This document shows positions 21,701 through 34,835 of a stretch of 64,000 bases of DNA, one piece after another. Position numbers and translations under genes: made by a program. Location of the stretch: NCBI GenBank assembly GCA_039619475.1, contig CM077115.1:418012557-418076556 (forward strand), given 5' to 3'. The DNA is from Icerya purchasi. Its lineage: Eukaryota > Arthropoda > Insecta > Hemiptera > Monophlebidae. The notes below the pieces were generated by a model that had not been told where the DNA came from, ran no database searches, and worked only from the letters and a program-made list of their open reading frames with translations. Within the stretch, counting starts at the first letter, position 1; every line of letters begins with the position of its first letter.

Positions 21701-24700
21701 AGCGTACCCAGATAGTTGGATAGCAAATATTACTTTAATCATTTATATCGCGATAATGCTACTGTTTTCTCGATGAGATTATAGATATTATAAAAAAAGT
21801 AGTAGATCTTGTGTGACATAAATAATGAAAATAGTATATTTTTTACCGATGAATGTTCACGTCCAATAATATTTGGTGCACTATTATTAGTGAAACGGTT
21901 AAGGGAACACTTCGCGGAGTTTAATCGTAATTGCGCGGATGATGCTGAATTGATTGCGAAAAAATGATAAAAGAGAATGATCGGAAAGATTACATTCATA
22001 ATATTTTTCGTATTTTATGATATACTAATAAAAATAACGAATACATTAACAAGTAAAATGATTTCCATGCTCTTGAAAGGATGACGAGGGTAGTTTCACA
22101 CTCTAAAAACCTAAGAAAAAGATTATTGTGGCCAGTTTCTTTCTCGTGGGATCCCCGTCTGTTCTATCCCAGTTTTCACGCGACTAGTGACCGAAGAACC
22201 CTTGACCTCCAGTTTCGTAGCCGAGTATTTCCAGGCTACTCTGGGTGTGCGCGTATTATAAAACCCGATCATGGGACACCGTCAAACCCTTAATATCGAA
22301 AAACTATAGTTTATAATTGACCCTATTGTCCACGAAACAAAACACGCTCTAGGCGTAACGCAGAAAAGTTACAAGGCCGGTTTTATTACAGCGTTTTTTC
22401 TCATTAGCATCGCAAAACTCAACAGATTTCGTTGCACGATATTAGCCGTGACGGAATACAGAGATCCCGTTGATATTCGCGTCTAACAAATGAAAATATC
22501 TGAGACGGTTTTTGAGCCGGGACTACCGAATAATGAATCGACTGCATATTGTTGTTTGCCGGAGTAGTTGTAATTTTTTTTTTTTTTACACGGATGCCAT
22601 CGTGTTCTGTCGCGCACATTCACAAATAATCACCTGTACTGGAGCACTTTCATCGCTTCGTCACAGAATGAACTCTAGAAGTGACACGCTGATCGGCGCA
22701 CATTCACCCCGAATAGGTAAAAAAAAAATAGAAAACGTTCAACGGAATTGGCCATCCGGTGGTTCCCGCCACAGTCGTCGCAGAGAAGGGGAAAAACAAA
22801 AAGAAAATTATTCGAATAATAATAATGTTATTAAAAGTTTCCGAAATACTATCGGAATTTGTTTGTTATTTAAATGCGACGACACAAGCACACGGTCGAC
22901 TGTGTGCTCGGTAAATTGATTCGTTTCGTAATTACCGTTCCGTACGCCATTTCACCTATCTCTCTACCTGTAATAATTACACTTCTTTGTGTGACCGAGA
23001 AAAGATTGTGTGCCCGATGGCTTTTTGTTCGCAGCTCGTCGAAGAAAGGTGCACGGGGCGGAGGCTTTTTTTCCACAGCTGACGCTAAGAGAGAACGCAT
23101 TGACCCCAGCGGCTGAGCCGCTATAATAACATTATAGTATTTCGGATGATGCTAAGAGCCTATTAATAAACCAGGAAATGTACACCTACATTTAATACAA
23201 TATCACGTGATTATTAGACAGATAGGCGGTAATTGTTTTTTTACCGTTTGTCCGCGGCCCGTATTCAACTACGGTTCTGGCTGTTTCTCGGTCGAACCAG
23301 TAATAAACGCGTATTATTTATTTCGAACCCGGTCTAATGACGAAATTCACAAACTCTGCCCGTCCCCCTGCTCATCGGGCACCCGCACCCTGTGCCCAAA
23401 TGCAATTAACGTCTCATTCAAAGTGTAGCTCCGCGTGTTCCAGCAATGCACGGCGGCCGCGTACATTAACGTCATCGCTGAAGAAAGTGCTTTTGATATA
23501 TGTGTCCACACACACGTGTAAATATATTAATATATGCTCTCTCATATTTTTTCCCCTAATTTGCCTAATTTCGCCGTATTTAACTTTTTTCACGCCACTC
23601 GTTCCTTTTCCGCCATCCTATTCCGTTTCTCCTTTAATTCATCCGCTCCTCATACACTGCTATTTTCCGAAGCGCTACAGTGTCATCACGGCGGCGCTCC
23701 GGTATCCTCGTTGTTTCACATTCCTGCTTTCATCTGTTCGCCGCGTTGCCGGCACGAATCAGTTCAATTTTCATTTTTCACGGCACCGCGATGTTCTTAT
23801 TTTCGAAATCGGTTACCGATCGGTTCGAACAAATTTTTCTTTCAACATATACACGCGCGCACAATACGATAATTATCTCCTGCAGCGACGAAACAAATCG
23901 GCCTCAATAACGGATCTCTTACTCGTCAATGTCTCTACACACGGGCGCGCAGTTATTTGGCACATGAGAGCCATCGAAAGGAAGCTCCTTCCCCACGTGC
24001 CCGCAGACCTACGTAAACACTGCTCCTAAAGTTCAGGAGCAATTGAAAAAAAAATTAACACCTATTTTCGATGTTACGTTCTTCTTTTCATCTGATTAGT
24101 TATTTTCCGCATTTTTTTTTTTTTCTTTTTACGTTTGTTTTTTTAAATTAAAATCGTATACAAATTTTCTCTATCGTTTAATGTATCGGGAGTCATTGTT
24201 GGCCAAACCGGTTGCCGCTTAAAAGTACGCTTAATTTCAGGGTCCAGCAGTGAAAAGTCTGCGCTTTTTTTTTTTTTTTTTGCTTAATTGTCAGTACCCG
24301 ATGGTTTGCTCGGGGATGTATTCTGAACTTTCAGATCAGCTGTATTCGTGAATTCCGCAAAAACATCTCAACAATAATACGCACGTAATAGCGAAGTTGC
24401 AAAATTGCATTACCCTATTTTTCAATTTCGGAGGAGTATTGTGCTGTTTTCCATTTCCTAGAACAATCATCACCTTAAAACTAACACTCGTGAATTTGAC
24501 CAAAATCGTTACAGAATCGCATTACTCGATAAAATACGTATCAACCGACCTTTTTCCAACTCAATCTGCGGACCAGTAGAAAATTTAGCAGTAATGTGTA
24601 GGCGAAAGCCGTGTGCATTTTTTTGTGTCTACATTCGCGTGTCACAAATAAACAGATGTTATTTGAAAGCGAAAAATATTACTATAAATTATAATAACGA

Positions 24701-24784
24701 CATCCTATCTGGAAATGGGTGTAATATTATAATCCGTCGAGTAAAACGTAAACAAATAAATTTCATTGCGAAATTATGCCTTTT
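21701..24784. other. Intronic; no supported gene
   Basis: The longest frame (23337-24029, +) is a run of Pro, Ser, Phe and Cys-rich low-complexity sequence overlapped by frames in other phases, and I do not accept it as coding. CpG-rich portions occur near 22700-23110 and 23390-24010. T-runs lie at 24112-24125 and 24266-24281. Confidence 0.45.
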
Positions 24785-24921
24785 TGGTGATAACAGCACG
24801 AATTGTTGATTCGTCAATTATGACAACCATAATATGACAAGCTATGCACATTTTTCACAGAGCACTGGTTTTTGATAATAAATTTCAACAATTTGCAATC
24901 GTTGCTCGTTTGTGTAAGTCT
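24785..24921 (-). mobile_element. Remnant of a DUF4817-type (mariner/Tc1-like) transposase helix-turn-helix
   Basis: On the minus strand the frame reads YTNEQRLQIVEIYYQ, then after a one-base slip QCSVKNVHSL and YGCHN, then after a stop and shift ESTIRAVITK. The order (YTNEQR.QIVEIY.QN..S, ..YG.HNRPNESTIR..I.K) is the N-terminal DNA-binding region (DUF4817) of IS630/mariner-like transposases from arthropods. Two frame breaks in 45 codons show it is dead. The catalytic DDE/D part is not seen on the left. Confidence 0.7.
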
Positions 24922-26201
24922 TTCCATGATGATGAAATGGCAGAGTATACTGAAAACTTATCACTTTGACAGATGACGTTTGGACGCCAATACCAACCAG
25001 TGCTGCCAACCTGAAAAACTTGACTCTTAAAAAATCACCCGTTATATATATATAAACTCGGCCATTTTGGCCTCGCAAGGGGTTGCGCCCCTTGTTGCTT
25101 ACATTTCTGTCTCTTTCTCTTTAATAAAAATACTTTTCCTTCTAGATGTTGTTCCCGCTTTAATTCATACGCTTTCTACTTCGTCGTAATTCTAGGAATA
25201 TTAAGTCATTGCCCGGGAACATAATTTCCACAGCTCTCCGTGTCTTTCTACTTTTTATAACGAGGGATATTCTTTTCTTCCTATCTCGTCAGTAATTTCC
25301 GTTTCTGTATATCCTCTATTAATTCCGAGGAATAGAAAAAAAAAAAAAAAAAGAAAATTTTTAACGTCTCTCCTTTACACTAGTCATTTTATAAAATCAA
25401 ACACCGAATCATTCCCAAATTTCAAGTAATCGAACTTCACGTAACCGTCGCGATGCTAGCAGCAGTAACGCGAATAGAGAGATAGGTTTATAAAATGAAA
25501 TTTCAGATTTTTGCTAGAAGTATTACGCGCGCATTAAAAAAAAAAAACATCACTTATCGAGTTATTATCATTAGGGTTGAACGGTGCGACAAGGTGGCCA
25601 GAGGAAATGTGGCACAGAGCGACGGACGTGGGTTGCCCCCGGGAAACATGATAGCGCGCTGGTGACAGTATTTTTCGGAGTCAACAAATTGCACGTAGAT
25701 CATCGGCGGCCATCCTTTATTTGATATCTCGAATAATAAATAATTATTAGCCGGGACGATAATTAAACGGAATTAGAGAAAGGTGTGAATTAGCACGCCG
25801 CTCGACGCGCTTTATCATCTGTATCTCGCGCCACCGTGTATCGGCTACACAACAGAGAGAGACTGATAATGATCGCGGCGCGGCTTCGGTTTTTTCCTCT
25901 GAAAATGATTCATACGGACAAAAGAGGGCAAGGTAAATTTTTCAAAGCCTAATAGCTCTGTGCGGGCATTAAAACAAAGAGAGCGATCGCGTACGGAGCT
26001 AGCGACGGCAGGGGGAGAATAGAAAGTTCTAGGTAAAATATTTATTTAAAAGCTCCTAATTCGAGAATGTCACCTGTTATCGCCTCACCCGATCCACCGT
26101 TGTGGGAAAGGCAAACAGAGTGTATAATTTGCGAGCGACGACGAACCGTTTTGGTCGCAGGCAGATGAACGTTCTATGGTGCCCGTGTGTGCGTGTGCCC
26201 G
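24922..26201. other. Intronic; CpG-rich conserved-looking stretch 25560-26160
   Basis: No coding exon. The part 25560-26160 is CpG-richer and has several complex, non-repetitive motifs, the kind of sequence often seen in developmental enhancers; conservation cannot be tested here. Short palindromes GGCCATTTTGGCC and CAAGGGGTTGCGCCCCTTG lie near 25060-25096. Confidence 0.4.
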
Positions 26202-26314
26202 CTTATCAACTTTCTTATCAGTAATTTACACCGATGGCCATTCCCTTATCACACACACACACGTACTTCCTTTCACTGGCCGGGTCTGGCTGAGAAATTC
26301 AACGTGCCTTATCA
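26202..26314 (+). promoter_or_regulatory. Homotypic cluster of four GATA-type sites
   Basis: CTTATCA occurs at 26202-26208, 26214-26220, 26245-26251 and 26308-26314, all in the same orientation; the complement TGATAAG is the consensus for GATA zinc-finger factors. Two of the copies extend to CTTATCAGTA. A seven-base word is expected about 0.01 times in a stretch this size, so the cluster is notable. Enhancer function is inferred. Confidence 0.4.
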
Positions 26315-29300
26315 GTAGGTACCGATCCCTCTAATTTTATGCGATATGTGTAGCGGGCAAACCCTCCGACGTCAACACAATAGGAAACGACGTTCTGCCC
26401 TCAAATATTATAGTACCTCTATATATTATACACGTATATATATATATATCTATATAGTCTGACAACAATCACAATAGCTCTTATTTTTTTCTCGCTAATT
26501 GCTAATATTATTAGTACTCGAATGAGAAAACTCTGTTTTCTCGTCGCCATTTCATCTGCTAGTTCTTATTCTTATCCCTCATTCTTCCTTATTCGTTCTT
26601 AATCTTTCTTACCTCTTATTTCTTTTCGTTCTTCCTTATTAAAGAGAAGCTCTTAACGAATTCTAAATTGTAAAATTACGTTTTACTTTTGCGAATAATT
26701 AATCGGACACATATCAGCCTTAGTTGTTGTTTTCTTTTTCGTCTTTCGTATAATAAATATTTGTTATTTACAATGTTCCCCCCCCCCCCCCTCACCCCAC
26801 CCCTTAATGGTTGATTAATATGATGCCCATCCAATTATGTTTTGGTGACACATTAATCCCATTTTACTACATTATTATTATACTTATCTATTTAAACTTA
26901 ATGCTAGGATCTTTTAATATAAATAGCGTATACTACGTATTTTTACGAAAATATCTCGTTAATTGTAAATTTAGTAAATTCCTTACAAAGTTTGTTCGCG
27001 AACATACACTACCATTAAATATTTTATGTTATCGCTATTGCAGCCTTGTAAAATGTGTCCTATATTAGATATCCTATAGGTTACATCTAATACATCTATC
27101 TGAATCTGAAAATCTGTTTAGATAATCCTTAAGGGAGAATATAGGCGTTTTTGCAGTGATTTTCATGAATGTTTTTAACACATAAAGAATTTATATAATT
27201 TATTAATGCTGTGAGGTCACTTTATACATATATACTTAAGAATATATTCTGAAATTTTCAAAAAATTCCCTCGAAAATTAACGGAGATATCAGCTGCCGC
27301 ACGTTGTAGCCATCCGACTGAGCAGTTTGTGTACACATCTTGGAGGTCGTAATTTCCACCCGAAATCAATTGCACAAAGAATATACTCTTTTTATATGTA
27401 TTTCTTCTATGAGAACTTCACTCCCCTCAAAAAAATTGGAAATTAGTAGTTTTTAGCGGGGTGTGAACATAAAGCATGACCAGATTTTTACCATTTTTTC
27501 GTACTTTTTTTATAATAAAAAAATACTTTAAATAAATATATTGTTTAAGATGCAAATAGAGCGTCGTATTTATGTAAAGAAACGATATGCCGAATAGTAG
27601 ATTAATTGATTAAAAACGTTTTAAGCTAGACTGTACAGAAAATTCGAAAAAAGTCGTTTCGAGAAAATCGCGTATTACACGGACCCTTTGTTAACGAGGG
27701 ACACTCACACTTAATCAGTTATAACTTTTGAAGGTATTGAAATTTTGTTTTGAAATGTTAAGAGTATATTTTTAAATAGTTTTACAAACGATTTATGGGA
27801 GGGGGGGAATGAATTTTTTGAAGTATCTACACCTATTTCCCCCCCTTAAATATTCCATGCCCCGATATACGAACTGTATGTTAAAATAATTTTTTCTTAC
27901 GTAAGTATTATTGCTAATTCTTTCAATCATGCTTGGAAAAAATACTCTCCCCATTTAATATTCCCATTTTTCCTGGAACATATTAATATAATATTCGTTT
28001 ATTAATTTTTTAAATTGCTTTAATTTAAATACTTTATTTCCATTAATAAAATATGTTTGTTTTTTTTTGTTTTTTTTTTGATACATTACGTTAATAAAAT
28101 TATACCTTGTGTTGATTTTATTTCTCAATTAAAAGTAGACACTCTTATATGCTAATCTCCATTTCTAATGGCTCCAGTGCCTAATAGCGAGTAATTCCGT
28201 GTGATTTAATCTTTGATGATTTTTTAAAATTTCGTGAAATCTGTAGCGTATTAATATAAATAGTACCAGCGTATAAAATGTTAGATAATATTACATATTA
28301 ATTCCTTTTTTATAATTTAATCTATCATTGCTGTAAAGTTTATTAAAAATACATATAAATTTTTCGTTAATTTGAAATGTAATTAAGGTGGTTATTTAAT
28401 TTGCTATCCATTATTATTATTATTATTATTATTATTATCAATGCTGAATATTTAATCTGATGTACAAATTTAATATTGAAATATTAATTTAAATTTAAAG
28501 GGCTGTCTATATTTGTTAAATTGTGTATAATTTGATTTTTCTTTTTTCTTTTTTTGCGTTAATACGTGGGTTAAATTTATTTAAAAACTTCTATTACTTT
28601 ACTTGTGAATCACTCTTTATTATTCCTTAATAAGTCCAATGTTTTATCGGCAATTATTATCGCTACGAAATTCCACCTAATCCAGCGGCTACTTTGTTTT
28701 TGAGATTTTCAGTAATTAACGTTATTTCTTCCTTAGTTACATAATTTTAGTACTTTGATTAACTCAGCTACATCGACACCGGTGTGCTTTCGGCGAGCTA
28801 AGTATCTACAAAATAATCCGGAAGCTCCTGTCAGTTACCGCGCAGTATAAAACACTTTTGTCGGAAAATAATTAAATATTTAAAACTAATACGGTGGATA
28901 TATAATTAGGAAAACATCGTTTTAAAAAATTAATCTTAAAATTTAAAAAGCTCAAGTTTCAAAAACCTCACACTTACCATCATCATCAGAATTGTCTGCA
29001 AAATAATTTTCATTTTTCTTAAATTTTCAGTTTAGTTTCAACAATAGAGTTAAATGTTCTTATCGCTTTTGCAATGTAAACTTTTCACAAAAACATTGAA
29101 TTTTCAAAATTATTTCATTAATCTGAATCATTTGCGCCGTATATTACACGTATTTCTTAAGAATTGATCAAATCGTGACAATAAGCAACTGATTTAGTTA
29201 TGAATTTTCCTTAATATTTCTCGAGATAGTGTTCTCTTTTCGTACGTAACGTTTTTTTTCAAAAATTCAGCAATTCGTGGCCGTAATAAAATCTGCATTT

Positions 29301-29495
29301 CTGAAGCTTCGTTTATCCCAAGCCTGTGCGTCAAACAGCGAAATTGTCCAAAAACATCCGAGAAAGATCAAAATGTCCTACTTTGGAAATTCAGAGGGAG
29401 AGAGCTCAAAAAAAAAAAAAAAACGCACCCTTAACTCTTAGTAAAATAATTTACGGTACCCACACCATGTCATAATGTTAAATCCTTTTATTTCA
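26315..29495. other. AT-rich intronic sequence
   Basis: No exon recognised. A C-run lies at 26777-26792, and a G-run/C-run pair at 27800-27846 could form a hairpin. (TTA)n lies at 28411-28438. The block 27150-27480 and the poly-G/C stretch resemble long untranslated parts of DNA transposons but no transposase remains. Confidence 0.45.
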
Positions 29496-29546
29496 GGACA
29501 GGTTCATCATCCGAACTACTGATGATGGTCAGTGTGTAAGCTGTCC
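29496..29546. repeat. Nested hairpin motif GGACAG...CTGTCC
   Basis: GGACAG (29496-29501) pairs with CTGTCC (29541-29546) and inside it CATCATC (29505-29511) pairs with GATGATG (29521-29527). An A-rich stretch (TGAAATAGAAG) follows. Such structured 3' ends followed by ATTGAAATA occur in several LINE/Penelope-like repeats, but no other part of an element is visible. Confidence 0.3.
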
Positions 29547-32500
29547 GAAACTTTGAGCATTGAAATAGAAGAATTTTGTATAACATGGAAATTAATTCTC
29601 TAATCATATCCATCATGCAAGTTTTAGACCCTTAACACTTTTAATAATCGGCAACCAAGTGGAGCCTTTATGCGCAAAAAAATCGTACAATTTTCTCTCT
29701 CTGTCTTTCCCGGTAATTGCAATTAAATTTTAATACTTCAATCGTTGATCAGATTTTCTGTAGTTTTTCCATATTCATTGTCAGCGTGTGTACTTGTGTT
29801 AAAGGGGGCAATGAAAGAGTACACAGCAAGCTATTTATTGCACACCTTCTGGAAAATTCTTTATATTCGTATCTTTGCTTGCGTTCGTCAAAATAGCATC
29901 TGTTCTAGTTCGTTTCTCCGTAGTTGGCACTACAGTCCGGGGGTAGCTGCCAGCCAGTTTTTTTTAAATTTATTCACTCTTTTTTCGGAGACTTACTTTG
30001 AGAGGCTCATTTAAGAAGCAGTGAAATGTTATAACTTCCCGACATCTTAACAGTTTTAGTCAGTCGATGGAATGGCTTTTCGGGTGGTTCCTACTTTAAC
30101 TGATCATTTTATTTACTGTTATCTTAAAAAATGAACAAGAAAAAAAATAGAACACGTCCTCTGTTATTGTTAAGCAAATTATTGTTTCGGATAAAATGAC
30201 AACGACAGACGTTCACAATTGACGTTCGATATTGGATACATAAGACGCGAATAATCTGGATAAATTTCGGGAACGCGGATAATGTAAATAATAGGAAGAC
30301 AGAACGGGAATGAAAAGACAATCAAGTGTAATAGGTGATGAAACACTCGTTCTAATTGCAGTTCGGAAGAAAGGGAACTAAATAAAAAAAAAAAAAAAAA
30401 AAAAGCATTCTGTCGCGATGTGCAAGACAGCCGATGGGTGTGTAATGAACAGGGGGAGTGGACAATGAAACTGTTAATTGCAAAGTAATTAACATAGATA
30501 TGTTCTATCATTATCGACGATTGTTTAATAGTAATTATAGACGGGTATAGACTGGTCGCGTCAGTAATCGGCTTGGTTTGCGTTATCAATAATTTTTACG
30601 CGATGGCGTGCAATAATATATCCTTATTAATATTTTCGCACCTGGCCAGCTGTAGCCGCCTTCAACCGTGAATCTGCCGAGCTTTTGACGTACACGCTAA
30701 AGATTTACAGGCAGACTACGCATCTCTTTCCGCAGCACACTAGCAGCGTGTGTAATGGAATCTTTTCAAATTCATAGTAAAACCTAAGCCGAATTTACGG
30801 ATCTGGTTCCAGTAATAGTTTTTGAAAAGTTCGATGTAGTGCGGAACACATGGTCTATTGCAGATTGCTCCTCCGTAATCTTATGTCGATAAAGAGCGAG
30901 AGAGAGTGAGAGAGAATCTGCCAATATATAATTTTAAAGAGATCCGCTAGCCGGTAAAGTTATCAGCTGTATCAAAGACGTATAATATCAAAATTTCCAC
31001 CCCTATTTTCGCTAAATAGATGAGAATGCATATCGTCGATTATGTTCTATCTCGCCCCATTGTAGCAATAATCTTATCGTGATGGGGGGAGACATTTTCA
31101 ATACATTCCGTAATAATAAAATCTTATTTCACCGATAACGTCTAGACGAGGGGAATTTACACGCGCAGTATCAAGAGCATCACCACGTAGTGGATGACAA
31201 CCACATCTTTGAACGAACACCTCTACACTGTGTACGAACGATATCAATCAACTTTTAGTCCGCAAAGATAAAAAAAGCCGGATGTTTCTAGAAGACTACA
31301 TTTCATTATATCCCCCCGAAGCGTAAACTTTTTTTTTTATTTTTTTGTCTTTCCGTTTCTTATGATAAATCACATACTTAGTAGTCGTAATTAAATAAAA
31401 AATTTTTCGTTAAATAACCCGGACTGTCAGTGTGGCGTATTCATGTGAACCACCAAATCCGCCAACTATAATTAAAAGCGCGCGTGGGGATTTTCATGAC
31501 ATTTTCGAACTTCTACGACATCTCATGTTTTTGTTGATTATATTTTTTAAGCGAGCTTTTTTCTTTCGCTAAAACTTCAACAAATCAGAAAATGATAATG
31601 ACCGTAGTACGATAATTAATGTGCAATTTTCCATTTATTTCGCTAATTTTGCTAAGTCGTCAAATGTGAAAAATAACTGTCTCCCTATTGCTATTGGCAA
31701 AGATCGTTAGAAATCACTTTTTTGTTTATTTTAAAACAACCGGTTTTTAAATGTAGCAAATTCCGCCGGTAATGTGCCCTTTTTAAAGATTCTTTTATGA
31801 CACTTTAAACTTCTCTTTATCCTGCTGTTTTGATTTCTGACAATAATTTAAATGGCGAAGTATTTTGTCGTTTTTGAGGTATTTCAGCTTGATATTAATT
31901 TTGAAAAAAAAAGTTATCTTTATTCAGCATTTACAATCGGAATAATTATCGTACGAAGTTGAATTGTCTGCTTGAGGCAAGTTTGATTATTCGCGGCTTT
32001 TTTTCCTTTTTTTCTTTTTCGTTTTCCGATTAATATCCGTCGATTAAATATATAGTAAGTAAAGAATACGTAAAATTTTTGTTTTTAGCTGCGTTCGTCA
32101 TTTTTTTTTTTGCTTTTTTTTTATTATTATTTATTTATAGCTTGTATTATTAGTATATGAATAGGTAAATTTTTTCGCTTTCTGCGAACAATTTTTTTTT
32201 ATAAAATTTATCCCGTTGTTTTAATTTGCAGTGTTAATAGATAAATTTGAATTCGCTTATTTCGTTCATAGAAAAACATTTTCTTAACTACTTTAGCATT
32301 TTTCAAGTTTATAATATTTTTTTGTTTCTAACGGAAAATAGAAAAAATTGTTATTTATTGTAAATTACTTTTTTCTTCTTCTGTAAACTGCGTTTTGAAT
32401 AAATAAAAAAAGAAAAAAACGAACATACATATATATATTTAGGATCAGTATAGAGTTAGATTTTTTTCCTTTAACCTTCCATTTCGGCTATTCAACGGAG

Positions 32501-32677
32501 CGATTTTAAATTTCCTTTTAATATTAAGTTTTATTATGAAACACGTCAAAAAAGTAGCGACCGTCGTTCGTATTTCGTGACGCATATACATACGTGTGTT
32601 CTTAGTCTGAATAATTGTCTGTTTATTATTTCTTCCAAAATTGCGTTATTAATTCTGAATGTATATCATTTTCGCAG
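29547..32677. other. Intronic, nothing recognised
   Basis: AT-rich non-coding sequence with a (GA)n patch at 30896-30913 and an A-run at 30384-30404. No exon, RNA gene or transposon end could be supported. Confidence 0.5.
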
Positions 32678-32698
32678 GAGACCCTCGTGGAAAAATCG
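32678..32698 (+). CDS. Candidate 21-nt in-frame microexon of the ARID3 gene
   Basis: The 21 bases lie between ATATCATTTTCGCAG and GTATGTATC, good acceptor and donor sequences. Entered in phase 1, as left by the ARID exon at 14467-14542, it reads G-D-P-R-G-K-I-G with no stop and leaves again in phase 1. It could therefore be included or skipped without changing the downstream frame, placing seven residues between QKHG and the expected TPIN of the ARID domain. I know of no such insert in fly or vertebrate ARID3. Short AG...GT pairs also arise by chance in this much sequence, so this is an inference from phase and splice-site quality only. Confidence 0.25.
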
Positions 32699-34835
32699 GT
32701 ATGTATCTCATTACTTACAATTTATATAGTATTTATTACAGCAGCTTAATATTTCGTCCGATTCGCAAGCTCTTGAGATATCGTATGAATATGAAGCTGC
32801 GAAAGAAGTTTATTTAAAGCATGATATGTCGATTTGACCTACATTTTAAGTAAAATTTATCGCTGATTAATTGATAAATATAAAAGTGCCGGGAATTATA
32901 GCGCGTCGAATAGTTTCATTTTCTATTCTATACTAATCAATCGGTCGCCGATATTCATTTTATGACCGTATATTAAAATATTTTTGTTTTCGGATGTTTT
33001 CCACCGCACCTCATTGACAGACACACACCTGGCTCTGTTTAGAGCTCTAAGAATATTTAAACTACATAGGCACACTTTTGATATTTCATCATTTTAAGAT
33101 CAATTTTTATCGAAGCGAGGAAAAAGATTGATTTAAATTTGGCTGTACGGGAATGATATACATCTCTATTCTATGTCTCGTGAAGTTGTTTTACCTCTTT
33201 AGTTTTATGGCGCGATTATTCAACTTGTAGCGATTCAGTATAACTTTTCTATCGCTATTCTAATATACATTTTGTAGCTAAATCGATAATGATATATCAC
33301 CGACATTTCCATCCGCATCATATTGTAGAACTCGTAAATTTTTTAAGAAGAATATTTGATCAAAAATCCCTGTACGCATATTATACCTAATATCGAACTC
33401 TAATATAATTACACTATTTCATGGTTTACACCCTAATGATCTACGGTAAGATTCTTGTTTGTAATACTATTATTTGAAATTTCGTATTCTACAGTAATTC
33501 TTAATATTTCCAAATTAGTCGTATGCATTTTTAAAACTAAAATAAATATCGCCCCACTAATTGTAAGTGGCGATGTTTAGATAGCATTTCGATGTTTAGA
33601 ATATCGAAATGCTATCTCTCGCATTATATAATTCAATATAAGTTGTAGGCAATTTTCCCTATATCGCGCGATTGTAAAGTATTTTGAACTATCGGTATCT
33701 TGACAGTAGCGGTATGTTGTGCTGTGCAATCCTAAATCTCACGCTTATTAGGTTTCATATATAGCGTTGGACTATTCCATTTTCTGGGCATATCATTTTT
33801 GGGGTAAGTGAGAAATTATCAGAGTGAGTTAACCATCTGCGTTTTTTTTTTTTACGTCATCCGCCGTTACCGCAGTTTGTTTTGCGATCTAAATTTTTAA
33901 TTCGTATTTTGGATGTATCTTTAAAGTCGTTAGTTTCGTTTCTAATAAAATTATTATTGTTATTTATCTTTTGATACTGAGCAATGATTTAACGAGCAAT
34001 ATTACTACAGGGGCTTATCTCGTGATTCTTACCTGAATTTCTATTATTTCCCTCGAATTGAGCGATTTTATTCCGTATAGTTTTTAATGCCAATCATCTT
34101 TGTTGTGCAGCAACAACACTATTACATTCCAAATCGCGCGATGTCTTTAACTTTTTTTTTTACGCGAATAATATTTTAAGATTCGGTAAAATCACATTGT
34201 TGGTGTAGCTTTGCGCTTGGAATCGTTTAATATATCATATAATACATATATGGTTTTCGTATTGTTCCTTTGCGGTTTTCATAACTGTTTATATTTTCAT
34301 CTTTTGTGTATATAAGTCGAGTATTGTATCGCTTTCCCTTTTTTTTTTCTTCATTTTAAAGTTAGAGTACAATAATTCAGTGTTACTTATAATAAAGCTA
34401 TTTTATTTTATCGTTAACGACAGTAGTCTTCTAATGATAACTTCTGCTGATATCATTACTGTTATTACTCTCTAATTTATGGACATCTGTTGGAATGTCG
34501 AATTTCATTAATATTAGAAAATTACCCGTAGTATTTCTTATTATTTTATGGTTTATTTTTGATGAAAAATTTCCGATCCTAAAAATCAAGTCTAGATTAT
34601 TACTTAAGTATCGTTTCTGAATTGATTAACATTAAACCGATAATTTTTGTCGCATACAAGATCATAGAATTTTCTTTACTATTCTTCATTTTCATTATAA
34701 AATTTCCCGAGCCTGTGTTGGCTAAAAAACCTCTTTTGTACTTTGTTTATAATAGTTATTTGAAAAATGAAACGATTTGTCCTCTAATTACAAGTTTCCA
34801 AAAATGGTATCAACAAGGAAAACATCGGAAGTGCG
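32699..34835. other. AT-rich intronic sequence
   Basis: No supported gene apart from the perfect hairpin at 33579-33617. T-runs lie at 33843-33853 and 34341-34350. Confidence 0.5.
33579..33617. repeat. Perfect 15-bp inverted repeat with 9-nt loop
   Basis: AGATAGCATTTCGAT (33579-33593) and ATCGAAATGCTATCT (33603-33617) are exact complements around GTTTAGAAT. The flanking CGATGTTTAGA is also present as a direct repeat (33571 and 33590). It is too short for a typical pre-miRNA; it may be a replication-slippage product. Confidence 0.85.

Noticed and set aside
23337..24029. 230-codon open frame on the plus strand, the longest in the window
   Set aside because: Composition is low-complexity (Pro/Ser/Phe/Leu), two other frames overlap it on the same strand, there are no splice or domain features and no recognisable homology; GC-rich patches here favour chance frames.
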